This document shows positions 1 through 9,961 of a DNA stretch of 64,000 nt, in pieces; position 1 is the first letter of the stretch; every line of letters begins with the position of its first letter. The notes under the pieces are model-generated. The model had not been told where the DNA came from and made no database searches. It was given only the letters and a program-made list of their open reading frames with translations. Source of the DNA: an uncultured Pelagibacteraceae bacterium (GTDB lineage: Bacteria > Pseudomonadota > Alphaproteobacteria > Pelagibacterales > Pelagibacteraceae); NCBI GenBank assembly GCA_902583075.1, contig CACHUN010000002.1:27501-91500 (forward strand), given 5' to 3'. The translations under genes were made by a program, and so were the position numbers.

Positions 1-1148
<1,148 letters not shown>

Positions 1149-1157
1149 AAAAACGGC

Positions 1158-1214
1158 GCACACTAGCTTCTATACAAATACTAAGAATAATATTTGTATA
1201 ATGTTGAAGTGTGT
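1158..1214 (-). promoter_or_regulatory. Long inverted repeat just 5' of 16S; likely rRNA leader / processing stem
   Basis: TATACAAATA (1171-1180) / TATTTGTATA (1191-1200), a perfect 10-bp arm pair, nested inside CACACT (1159-1164) / AGTGTG (1208-1213). Confidence 0.55.
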
Positions 1215-1430
1215 ACGACAAATTTTGGTAACCTTAACCGTCCACACTTCTCTTCTTAAAATATTAACAATTTAAATAGCTAATTGGACTATAAAGCCCA
1301 ATAAATAACATTTTTTATATGTCGAGTGTGACGCTTATATTGGAAATAATTTATAAATCAAGTTTTTAGATAAACAAAAAATGTGTTAAAAAGTCATATA
1401 AATCAACATTTTTAATCTATCGAAAAAATT

Positions 1431-2726
1431 GTGTTAACTAAATTTAAAAGGAAATTAAAATCACTTTCACAAATTTTATGGTTAATTTTACTAATTATAA
1501 TAATAATTTTTGTAATAAATTTTCAACAAACGAATAAAAATTCTCAATATGGGAGCTTGAAAAAAACCCTTAACAACGTTTTTTTAAAAAAAACATTTCA
1601 AAAAATAACTTCTGAGTTAGAAGATAGATATGCAGAATTTGAGTATATTGTAAGAGAAGGTGACAGTTACGAAAGTATAATTTATGGAATTCAAATTCCA
1701 GAGAAAGAGAAAAAATTATTTCTTCAAACAATAAAAAAAAATAAAAAAATAAAAATATTAAGACCTAATCAAAAGATTTTTTTTAGAATCGATAAAAAAA
1801 GTAATTCTAAAATAGAAAAATTTAAAATCGAGATTAACAAAAAAAAAGAAATATACTATTTAAGAGACTATGAAAAAAATATTTTTATTTCAAAAATATT
1901 AGAAAAAGAGCTTACCAAAGTTATTGCTTACAAAGAAAGTATAATTACAAACAGTCTTTATCAATCTGCTTTAAGTCTAAAAATCCAACCAAATATTATT
2001 ATTGAATTTGCTAGACTATATGGTTTTCAAGTAGATTTTCAAAGAGATATTTGGAAAAATGACAGTTTTCAAATTATATATGAAGAATTCTTAAACAAAG
2101 ATGGAAATGTGATTGAAACTGGCAATATAATATTTGCTAATTTAAATTTACAGAATCAAGATCTTAAACTTTATAGACATGAGTATGAAAAAAATAAAAT
2201 TGATTATTTCGATGAGAATGGGAAAAGTATGAGAAAAACATTAATGAAAACTCCAATAAATGGAGCTAGATTATCATCTTCATTTGGAAAAAGAAAACAT
2301 CCTATTTTAGGTTTTACAAAAATGCATACTGGAACTGATTTTGCTGCACCTACTGGCACACCTATACTTGCATCAGGAGATGGTTTAGTGATCAGAGCTC
2401 AGTGGTGTGGAGGTGGAGGCAATTGTGTGAAAATAAAACACAATAGAGTTTATCAAACTGTTTATGCACATATGTCAAAATTTGGCAGAGGAATAAAGAA
2501 AGGTGCTCGTGTTAAGCAAGGGCAAATAATTGGTTATGTTGGTTCAACAGGTCTTTCTACCGGTCCACACTTACATTATGAGGTTATTGAAAATGGAAGA
2601 AAAATAAATTCTCAAAAACTTAAGCTTCCTTCTGGGAAAATATTAAAGGGCGATCAACGTAAAGTATTTGAAGTAAACAAAATTAAGATTGACGTTCTAA
2701 AATCTGATCTAATATCTAAAATGTAA
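1431..2726 (+). CDS. M23 family metallopeptidase (LytM-type) with N-terminal TM segment, GTG start
   Basis: C-terminal HTGTDFAAPTGTPILASGDG...YAHMS...GYVGSTGLSTGPHLHYE motif set of peptidase M23. Confidence 0.9.
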   Translation: MLTKFKRKLKSLSQILWLILLIIIIIFVINFQQTNKNSQYGSLKKTLNNVFLKKTFQKITSELEDRYAEFEYIVREGDSYESIIYGIQIPEKEKKLFLQTIKKNKKIKILRPNQKIFFRIDKKSNSKIEKFKIEINKKKEIYYLRDYEKNIFISKILEKELTKVIAYKESIITNSLYQSALSLKIQPNIIIEFARLYGFQVDFQRDIWKNDSFQIIYEEFLNKDGNVIETGNIIFANLNLQNQDLKLYRHEYEKNKIDYFDENGKSMRKTLMKTPINGARLSSSFGKRKHPILGFTKMHTGTDFAAPTGTPILASGDGLVIRAQWCGGGGNCVKIKHNRVYQTVYAHMSKFGRGIKKGARVKQGQIIGYVGSTGLSTGPHLHYEVIENGRKINSQKLKLPSGKILKGDQRKVFEVNKIKIDVLKSDLISKM

Positions 2727-2727
2727 T

Positions 2728-3108
2728 TTATTTTGTCGTTGTTTTTTCTGCTTCTTTATTTTCAGTCTCAACTTTTATTTGATCACTAGTATTATAATCC
2801 AAAGTTTTTTCATTATGGTTTCTCAGATTTTCTTGATATATAAGAATTCTAGAAAAGTGCTCTGAATGCTGCAAGTAGTTTTCAGACAAAATTTTATCGC
2901 CATTTGATAGAGCTTCTCTGGCAAGATCATTATATTTCTCAACGAGTTTTGCTGCATTTTGATTATTTTTTCCTGGATGTCTTCTTTTAAAAGAGGATCC
3001 ATTACTAAAATCACCATTGGGTTTATGTCCATTTCCGTTTCTTCTAAAAGCCCTATCTCCATTTGGTTTAAACCGACTTCTTCTATTACTATTTTTAAAA
3101 TTATTCAT
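2728..3108 (-). CDS. DUF4167 domain protein
   Basis: N-terminal basic R/N/G-rich region followed by NAAKLVEKYNDLAREALSNGDKILSENYLQHSEHFSRIL, typical of alphaproteobacterial DUF4167; sits next to prmC-prfA. Confidence 0.75.
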   Translation of the reverse strand: MNNFKNSNRRSRFKPNGDRAFRRNGNGHKPNGDFSNGSSFKRRHPGKNNQNAAKLVEKYNDLAREALSNGDKILSENYLQHSEHFSRILIYQENLRNHNEKTLDYNTSDQIKVETENKEAEKTTTK

Positions 3109-3953
3109 TATTGTAGTTTAGTACTTACTATACATCTGTCTTTTCCTGACAAATCTTTAGATACTTGATTAATGTAGTAACCATTTGCATATAGTATTTT
3201 TAAACATTGATTTTTTTGTCTATGTCCAATCTCAAGTATTAATTTTCCGTTTATTTTTAACAATTTCTTACTTTTTATTATTACTTTTTTTAAATCTCTA
3301 AATCCATCAAAACCTCCAGATAAAGCAAGCATAGGTTCATGTAATTTGATATCATCATCTAATCTGTTTAAATCAATACAATTAATATATGGAGGATTAG
3401 ATATAATTAAATCATAGTTATAAGATTTATATTTGTCAATATCGATATTAATAAAATTAATTTTATTTTCCAATTGATGTAATTTTGCATTAGTTTTTGC
3501 AACATTTATTGCATTTTTAGATATATCTATTGCTGTTGCATTACATTTTGGTCTCTCTTTTAATATAGAAACTACAATACAACCTGATCCTGTCCCGACA
3601 TCTAAAATTTTTTTTGAGTTCTCTTTTGGTAAATATTTCAAAGTTTCCTCAATAACTATTTCCGTATCTGGCCTAGGAATTAAAACTGATTTATTTGTTA
3701 AGAACTTATGTTTCCAAAAATATTTATAACCAAGAATATATGCCATTGGCTCTTTTTCATATCTTCTAAACAAATATTTATTAAATTTTGTGATATCTTT
3801 ATTTTTTAATTTATTATTAGTGTTTAATAATATTTCTTCTCTTTTTTTATTTGTTATTTTTGATAAAATTAATTCAGTATCCAGATATGGGTTTTCTATT
3901 TTATTTTTCTTTAAAAAATTAACCCCTTTTTTTAAAATTTCGTTGTAAATCAT
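3108..3953 (-). CDS. prmC: Peptide chain release factor N5-glutamine methyltransferase
   Basis: LDVGTGSGCIVVSIL and ISNPPYI motifs; adjacent to prfA. Confidence 0.93.
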   Translation of the reverse strand: MIYNEILKKGVNFLKKNKIENPYLDTELILSKITNKKREEILLNTNNKLKNKDITKFNKYLFRRYEKEPMAYILGYKYFWKHKFLTNKSVLIPRPDTEIVIEETLKYLPKENSKKILDVGTGSGCIVVSILKERPKCNATAIDISKNAINVAKTNAKLHQLENKINFINIDIDKYKSYNYDLIISNPPYINCIDLNRLDDDIKLHEPMLALSGGFDGFRDLKKVIIKSKKLLKINGKLILEIGHRQKNQCLKILYANGYYINQVSKDLSGKDRCIVSTKLQ

Positions 3954-3955
3954 TT

Positions 3956-5026
3956 TTATATGCTACTAAGTTCATTTTCTTGAGCTTGAATAACCAAATT
4001 TTCTATCATCTCATCAAATATTTCACCTTCCATAAACTCAGACAATTTATGCAAAGTTAAATTAATTCTATGATCTGTTACTCTTCCTTGAGGAAAATTA
4101 TATGTTCTAATTCTTTCTGATCTATCTCCAGTACCTATTTTGCTTTTTCTGTCTTTAGATCTTTCTTCGTCTCTTCTTTGTCTTTCTAATTCGTAAATTC
4201 TTGATCTAAGAATTTTTAAACCTTTTTCTTTATTCCTTATTTGTGATTTTTCATCTTGCTGACTAACAACTATCCCTGTTGGAATATGAGTAATCCTCAC
4301 CGCAGAGTCTGTTGTGTTTACACTTTGACCTCCAGGACCACTACTTCTAAATACATCAATTCTTAAATCTTTTTCTTCTATTTTAACATCAACCTCTTCA
4401 GCTTCTGGCATTACTGCAACTGTAGCAGCAGATGTATGAACCCTTCCTTGTGTTTCAGTATCAGGAACTCTTTGAACTCTATGAACGCCACTTTCATATT
4501 TTAACGAGGAATAAATATTTTTACCTTTTATTGATGCAATAACCTCTTTTAATCCACCAGCATCACTTTTAGAAATAGATATGACCTCCATTAACCATTT
4601 TTTTTTGTGACTTACCTTTTCATACATCTTAAACAAATCAGATGCGAATAAACTAGCCTCTAATCCTCCTGTTCCAGCTCTTATTTCTATCATTGCATTT
4701 TTTGTATCTGCCTCATCCTTAGGTAGTAAAAATAACTTTATTTTTTTTTCATCATTTTTATTATTTTTTATAAGTTTATTTAACTCACTTGTAGCTAAAT
4801 CCTTCATCTCTTTATCTGTATTATTATCATTAATTAAGTTTTCCAATTCACCTTTATTTTTCTGAAAATTAAAATAGGAAACTGCTTCTTTAATAATATC
4901 ACTTAGATCGGAGTATTCTTTTGACTTCTCTGCAAAAGATTTTTTATCAATTTCTTGTAAGGATAGTTCTTTTTCCAATTCCGAATGTTTTGCTATTAAC
5001 TCTTGAACTTTTGATAAAGGTACCAT
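3956..5026 (-). CDS. prfA: Peptide chain release factor 1
   Basis: GGQ motif [25 protein letters not shown] and full RF1 architecture. Confidence 0.97.
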   Translation of the reverse strand: MVPLSKVQELIAKHSELEKELSLQEIDKKSFAEKSKEYSDLSDIIKEAVSYFNFQKNKGELENLINDNNTDKEMKDLATSELNKLIKNNKNDEKKIKLFLLPKDEADTKNAMIEIRAGTGGLEASLFASDLFKMYEKVSHKKKWLMEVISISKSDAGGLKEVIASIKGKNIYSSLKYESGVHRVQRVPDTETQGRVHTSAATVAVMPEAEEVDVKIEEKDLRIDVFRSSGPGGQSVNTTDSAVRITHIPTGIVVSQQDEKSQIRNKEKGLKILRSRIYELERQRRDEERSKDRKSKIGTGDRSERIRTYNFPQGRVTDHRINLTLHKLSEFMEGEIFDEMIENLVIQAQENELSSI

Positions 5027-6126
5027 TATTTGGCTTTTTCAATTTCTTCGGCTTTTGCTTCGACCAATCTTACCACTTTAGAAATCATCTCATCACTTGT
5101 AATTTTTTCAGACTCAATTCCATTTAAATAAAGCATGTTATTACCTCTTCCACCCCCCGTAACACCTATATCTGTTTGTGCTGCCTCACCAGGTCCATTC
5201 ACCACGCATCCTATTATAGATAAAGAAATAGGAGTTTTTATATGGGATAGTCTATCTTCCAACTTTTTAACAGTTTCAATAACATTAAAACCTTGTCTAG
5301 CACAAGATGGGCAAGAAATAATTTTTACGCCTCTATTTCGTAAATTAAGTGATTTAAGTATTTCATTTCCTACTTTTATCTCCTCTACTGGATCGTCAGA
5401 TAATGAAACTCTTAAAGTATCTCCAATACCACTCATAAGAAGTGATCCAAAACCAATAGAAGATTTTATACTACCAGGTAAAAATGTTCCTGCCTCTGTG
5501 ATACCTAGATGTAGTGGATAATCAGTAACTTTAGAAAGTTGTCTATAAGCTTCAATAGACAAGAATACATCAGAAGATTTGACACTCACTTTAAATTCAT
5601 AAAAGTCAAAGTCTTCAACAATACTAATATTTCTTAATGCACTCTCTACTAAAGCTTCTGGACAAGGCTCTTTATACTTTTCTAATAAGTCTTTTTCTAA
5701 AGATCCAGCATTAACACCAATTCTAATTGAACAATTGTTATTTTTTGCAGCAGAAATTACTTCTTTAATTTTTTTTTTATCTCCAATATTTCCAGGATTT
5801 ATTCTAAGACAAGCAGCTCCACTCTCTGCTGCCTCTATAGCTCTTTTGTAGTGAAAATGTATATCAGCAACTATTGGTATAGTAGTATTTTTTATAATAT
5901 ATTTAAGAGCCTTGGTAGAGTCTACGTCTGGACATGATACTCTTACAATATCGGCTCCCGCTTCTTCAATTTGTTCAATTTGTTTTACAGTTTCTTTAAC
6001 ATCTTTAGTTAATGTATTAGTCATTGATTGGACAGAAATTGGATTATCTCCTCCAACTTTTACATAACCAACATTAATTTCTTTTGTTTTTCTTCTTTTT
6101 ATTTCCCTAAATGGTCTAATGTTCAT
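5026..6126 (-). CDS. ispG: 4-hydroxy-3-methylbut-2-enyl diphosphate synthase
   Basis: [28 protein letters not shown] and CVVNGPGEA motifs. Confidence 0.96.
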   Translation of the reverse strand: MNIRPFREIKRRKTKEINVGYVKVGGDNPISVQSMTNTLTKDVKETVKQIEQIEEAGADIVRVSCPDVDSTKALKYIIKNTTIPIVADIHFHYKRAIEAAESGAACLRINPGNIGDKKKIKEVISAAKNNNCSIRIGVNAGSLEKDLLEKYKEPCPEALVESALRNISIVEDFDFYEFKVSVKSSDVFLSIEAYRQLSKVTDYPLHLGITEAGTFLPGSIKSSIGFGSLLMSGIGDTLRVSLSDDPVEEIKVGNEILKSLNLRNRGVKIISCPSCARQGFNVIETVKKLEDRLSHIKTPISLSIIGCVVNGPGEAAQTDIGVTGGGRGNNMLYLNGIESEKITSDEMISKVVRLVEAKAEEIEKAK

Positions 6127-6129
6127 AAA

Positions 6130-7341
6130 TTATTTATTTAATTTAAATTCTTTGTGAAGAGAAGATATAGCCTTTTGTAAGTTCTTTTTATCTATCAACA
6201 CAGAAATTTTTATTTCCGAAGTAGATATTACTTGAATGTTAATTTTTTGCTTAGCAAGCGACTGAAACATTCTATAAGTGACCCCTGGAGTAGTAACCAT
6301 TCCAACTCCTATAATTGAGACTTTTGAAACATTCTTATCAAATATTAAATCTCTAAAATTTATTTTTTTATTTTGCAAAACAATTTTTTTTGTTTTGCTT
6401 AAATCATCTGATTTTATGGTAAAAGTTAAATCGGTTTCTTTTCCATTGGCAGAAATATTTTGCACTACCATATCAACATTTATAGAATTTTCAGATAAAG
6501 GTTTAAAAATTGATGCTGCAATACCCGGCTTGTCTTTTACACCTAAAAGAGTAACTTTGGCATCATTAGTGGTGTTTGAGATACCAGTTATAATTTTATT
6601 ATTAATTATTTTTTTCCTTTTTGTTATTAGAGTGCCTTCATTATCTGTAAAAGAAGATCTCACCTCTACATCTACCCTATTCAATCTTGCATCTTGAATT
6701 GAGTGAGGTTGCATAACTTTAGCACCAAGGGAGGCCATTTCTAGCATTTCCTCATAAGAAATAACTTTTATTTTTTTAGCTGACTTAAGCTTATTTGGAT
6801 CCGTGGAATAAACACCTTCCACATCTGTGTATATTACACATTTTTCGGCATTAAAAAACTTTGCAAACATTATTGCGCTTGCGTCTGTACCACCCCTACC
6901 AATTGTGGTTATTCTATTTTGGTTATTAATACCTTGAAATCCGGTAATTATGGGGATCCCTCCTTTTTTTAAATAACTCACTATTTGACTTTTGTTAATT
7001 TTATTAATTCTTGAAAATTTATGTTTTCCCTCTGTGTTGATTGGGATTTGCCATGACATCCAAGATCTAGAATTGAAGCCTTTATTAATCAATTCTCCCG
7101 AAATTAGCGCACATGATACTTGTTCTCCAGATGAAACTAAAACATCATATTCGGGATCTGAAAAATTCTTGCTAATTTTTTTAGATAAATTGATTAAATT
7201 ATTTGTCACACCACTCATTGCAGAAGAAAGTACAATTACATTGTATTTTTTTTTATATTTTGCAATAATCTTTGCAACATTTTTAATTCTATCAGTTGTA
7301 CCAACTGACGTGCCTCCAAATTTTAATACGATTATTTTCAT
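6130..7341 (-). CDS. lysC: Aspartate kinase
   Basis: KFGGTSVG N-terminus, TIGRGGTDASA, tandem ACT domain at C-terminus. Confidence 0.96.
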   Translation of the reverse strand: MKIIVLKFGGTSVGTTDRIKNVAKIIAKYKKKYNVIVLSSAMSGVTNNLINLSKKISKNFSDPEYDVLVSSGEQVSCALISGELINKGFNSRSWMSWQIPINTEGKHKFSRINKINKSQIVSYLKKGGIPIITGFQGINNQNRITTIGRGGTDASAIMFAKFFNAEKCVIYTDVEGVYSTDPNKLKSAKKIKVISYEEMLEMASLGAKVMQPHSIQDARLNRVDVEVRSSFTDNEGTLITKRKKIINNKIITGISNTTNDAKVTLLGVKDKPGIAASIFKPLSENSINVDMVVQNISANGKETDLTFTIKSDDLSKTKKIVLQNKKINFRDLIFDKNVSKVSIIGVGMVTTPGVTYRMFQSLAKQKINIQVISTSEIKISVLIDKKNLQKAISSLHKEFKLNK

Positions 7342-7410
7342 TGATAAATTTTTTTAATATAAATTAAAATATATTGATAAAATACATCTTGATTGTAATG
7401 TCAATAAACA

Positions 7411-8139
7411 ATGAAAAATAACACAATAAATAAAAAAGAAATAGAAAAATTTTCAAAAATAGCCGAGGAATGGTGGGATCCTTATGGAAAATTTAAGCCA
7501 TTACATAAATTCAACCCTATTAGAATAAAATACATAAGAGATACAATTTTATCAGAGTTTAAAATTAAAAAAGAACATGAACCCTTTAAAGGCTTAAGTG
7601 TTTTAGATATTGGATGTGGTGGTGGATTACTGTCAGAACCTATGGCTAGACTTGGAGCAGATGTTGTTGGTATAGATGCTTCTTTTAAAAATATACAAGT
7701 GGCTAAGTATCATTTAAAAAAAAGTAATCTAAAAATTAAATATTATAATTCCTCTCCAGAAAATTTAAAAATTAAGAAAAGATTTGATGTTATATTGAAC
7801 ATGGAAATTGTGGAACATGTTGAAGATGTTGATTTTTTCATTAAAGAAAGTTCAAAGTTTTTAAAAAAATCAGGTGTGATGTTCGTCGCTACCCTAAACA
7901 AAACACTCAAATCATATTTATTTGCGATTGTGGGAGCTGAGTATATTTTAAAATGGCTTCCAATAGGTACTCACGATTGGGAGAAATTTGTTAAACCGGA
8001 GTATTTAACAGATATTTGTAAAAAAAATTCTTTAAAATTAAAAAAAATTGATGGAATAACTTATAACCCTATCTTAAATAAATGGACAGTTACATCTGAC
8101 AAATCTGTAAATTATATTTCGGAATTCAAAAAAGTTTAA
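7411..8139 (+). CDS. ubiG: Ubiquinone biosynthesis O-methyltransferase
   Basis: EIEKFSKIAEEWWDPYGKFKPLHKFNPIR and VLDIGCGGGLLSEPMARLGA. Confidence 0.95.
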   Translation: MKNNTINKKEIEKFSKIAEEWWDPYGKFKPLHKFNPIRIKYIRDTILSEFKIKKEHEPFKGLSVLDIGCGGGLLSEPMARLGADVVGIDASFKNIQVAKYHLKKSNLKIKYYNSSPENLKIKKRFDVILNMEIVEHVEDVDFFIKESSKFLKKSGVMFVATLNKTLKSYLFAIVGAEYILKWLPIGTHDWEKFVKPEYLTDICKKNSLKLKKIDGITYNPILNKWTVTSDKSVNYISEFKKV

Positions 8140-8561
8140 TTTTTATCGTCGTCAATCCAGGGTATAATATCAGTTTCTATTCCTTCTTCTCTTAATTCCT
8201 TAACATCTTTGAGTGAAGCACTACCATAAATACCTTTTTTTGGTTTTTTTTTGTCATAATGAATTGATCTTGCTTTATAGGTAAAATTTTCTCCCACATA
8301 CTCAAAATTATCTTTTACAAATTTTTTGTAATCGGAAAGTTTCTTTCGAACCTCTTTATATTTTTTAATTTCTTTTAAATTTTCTTTTTTCTTGGTATTT
8401 AATAAATTTGGGGACATTAATGACTTTTCAATATTTATTGACTCGCAGGATTGGCAATTTAAAAGTTTTAATTTTAGCAATCTATCATATTCGTCAGAAG
8501 TACTAAACCAGCTTTCAAATTCTTGCTCACAATCTTTACATTGTAATAAATACTTAATCAT
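8136..8561 (-). CDS. DUF1178 family protein
   Basis: N-terminal MIKYLLQCKDCEQEFESWFSTSDEYDRL with CxxC pairs, typical DUF1178. Confidence 0.85.
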   Translation of the reverse strand: MIKYLLQCKDCEQEFESWFSTSDEYDRLLKLKLLNCQSCESINIEKSLMSPNLLNTKKKENLKEIKKYKEVRKKLSDYKKFVKDNFEYVGENFTYKARSIHYDKKKPKKGIYGSASLKDVKELREEGIETDIIPWIDDDKN

Positions 8562-8601
8562 ACTTGTTATCTAAATAGTAACCTATAAAATTTCAATATA
8601 G

Positions 8602-9903
8602 CTAAGTCCTATAATCAGCATTAATTTCTATATATTTTTTTGTTAAATCCATAGTATAAGATTTAAATTTTTTAATTCCCTGACCAATATCAATTTTTAT
8701 TTCTATTGATTTGCCTTTCATATATTCCATAACTTTTTCCTCATCATAAGATTTGTACAAAGATCCTTTGTGATAAATTTTATATGGCCCAAAAGAAATA
8801 GATAATTTTTGTTCATTAATTTTTGAGTCACTGTTCCCGATTGCCATGGCTACTCTCCCCCAGTTTGGATCTTCTCCAGCAATTGCTGTCTTTACTAACA
8901 ATGAGTTTGCTATTTTAAAAGATATATTTTTTGCATCTTTTTCAGTTCTGCAATTTATACAATTTATAGAAATAAATTTAGAAGCTCCCTCTCCATCAGA
9001 AACAATTTGCTTTGCTAAATTCAATAAAACGTCATGAACTGCCTTGTTAAAATTTTTCAGTTTACTATCACTATATTTTTTAATTTCTGAATGATTAACT
9101 TTACTTGTTGAAAATATAGAAACCATATCATTTGTACTTGTGTCACCATCACATGAAATTGCATTGAATGTTGTCTTTATATTATTTTTTAAGACATCAT
9201 TTAAAACTGACGAGGATAAAGTTGCATCAGTAAATATATAACCCAATGTAGTTGCCATATTTGGATAAATCATGCCTGAGCCTTTTGCAATTCCATAAAT
9301 TTTAATTGTTGATGAACCAATTTTTGCTTCGGCCATTGATAGCTTGGGTTTTAAATCTGTTGTAATTATGCCCATTGCAGCTTTCATCCAGATCAATTTA
9401 TTTTGTGTATATTTTATTTTCTCAACTAATTCTGTCAATGAAGTTTTAATTTTTTCTAAAGGAAATTTCTCTCCGATAGTACCTGTGCATCCGAAAAGTA
9501 TTTCTTTTGAAGAAATTTGTTTTGGAGCATCCTCATCTCTTTTTTGTAACTCAGTTAATTTTGAGGATAAGTCTAAAGAAATTTTCTTCAATGCATCATA
9601 GCCTTCTGGCCCTGTTAATGCATTGGCATTTCTAGTGTTGACTAATAGTGCAAATATTTTTTTTGCTTTAATTTTTTTATTCCATTTTAGATTTTCTGAT
9701 ATTAACTTTGATTGGGTATATACAGATGCATAATTTGCACCGTCTCTAAAATAAAATAAAACTAATTCATCTCTCTTAAATTTATATAAGCCAGCACTTA
9801 CTGCAGAAATTGAAACTCCATCAATATGATCTAAATCCTGAAAATCAACAATTTTAGAGCTTTGGCTGCTGGTATTTATAAAATTGTCTATGTTAAATTT
9901 CAT
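8602..9903 (-). CDS. argJ: Bifunctional glutamate N-acetyltransferase / amino-acid acetyltransferase
   Basis: AKGSGMIYPNMATTLGYIFTDA, SDGEGASKFI and GEDPNWGRVAMAIG motifs. Confidence 0.95.
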   Translation of the reverse strand: MKFNIDNFINTSSQSSKIVDFQDLDHIDGVSISAVSAGLYKFKRDELVLFYFRDGANYASVYTQSKLISENLKWNKKIKAKKIFALLVNTRNANALTGPEGYDALKKISLDLSSKLTELQKRDEDAPKQISSKEILFGCTGTIGEKFPLEKIKTSLTELVEKIKYTQNKLIWMKAAMGIITTDLKPKLSMAEAKIGSSTIKIYGIAKGSGMIYPNMATTLGYIFTDATLSSSVLNDVLKNNIKTTFNAISCDGDTSTNDMVSIFSTSKVNHSEIKKYSDSKLKNFNKAVHDVLLNLAKQIVSDGEGASKFISINCINCRTEKDAKNISFKIANSLLVKTAIAGEDPNWGRVAMAIGNSDSKINEQKLSISFGPYKIYHKGSLYKSYDEEKVMEYMKGKSIEIKIDIGQGIKKFKSYTMDLTKKYIEINADYRT

Positions 9904-9961
9904 GATATTTAAAATAATAAATTAATTACTATATATTTCTAATATTTAATTTTATATCAAA

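Noticed and set aside
2823-3062. 79-aa ORF overlapping DUF4167 in another frame
   Set aside because: Overlaps a better-supported frame on the same strand; no recognisable motif.
5135-5521. 128-aa ORF opposite ispG
   Set aside because: Antisense to a well-supported CDS; low-complexity hydrophobic translation typical of the reverse strand of AT-rich Lys/Asn-rich genes. The same applies to 4921-5127, 6278-6697, 6992-7357, 9344-9601, 26378-26614 and others.
7342-7410. AT-rich palindromic runs in lysC/ubiG divergent spacer
   Set aside because: Expected by chance in sequence this AT-rich; no distinctive structure.
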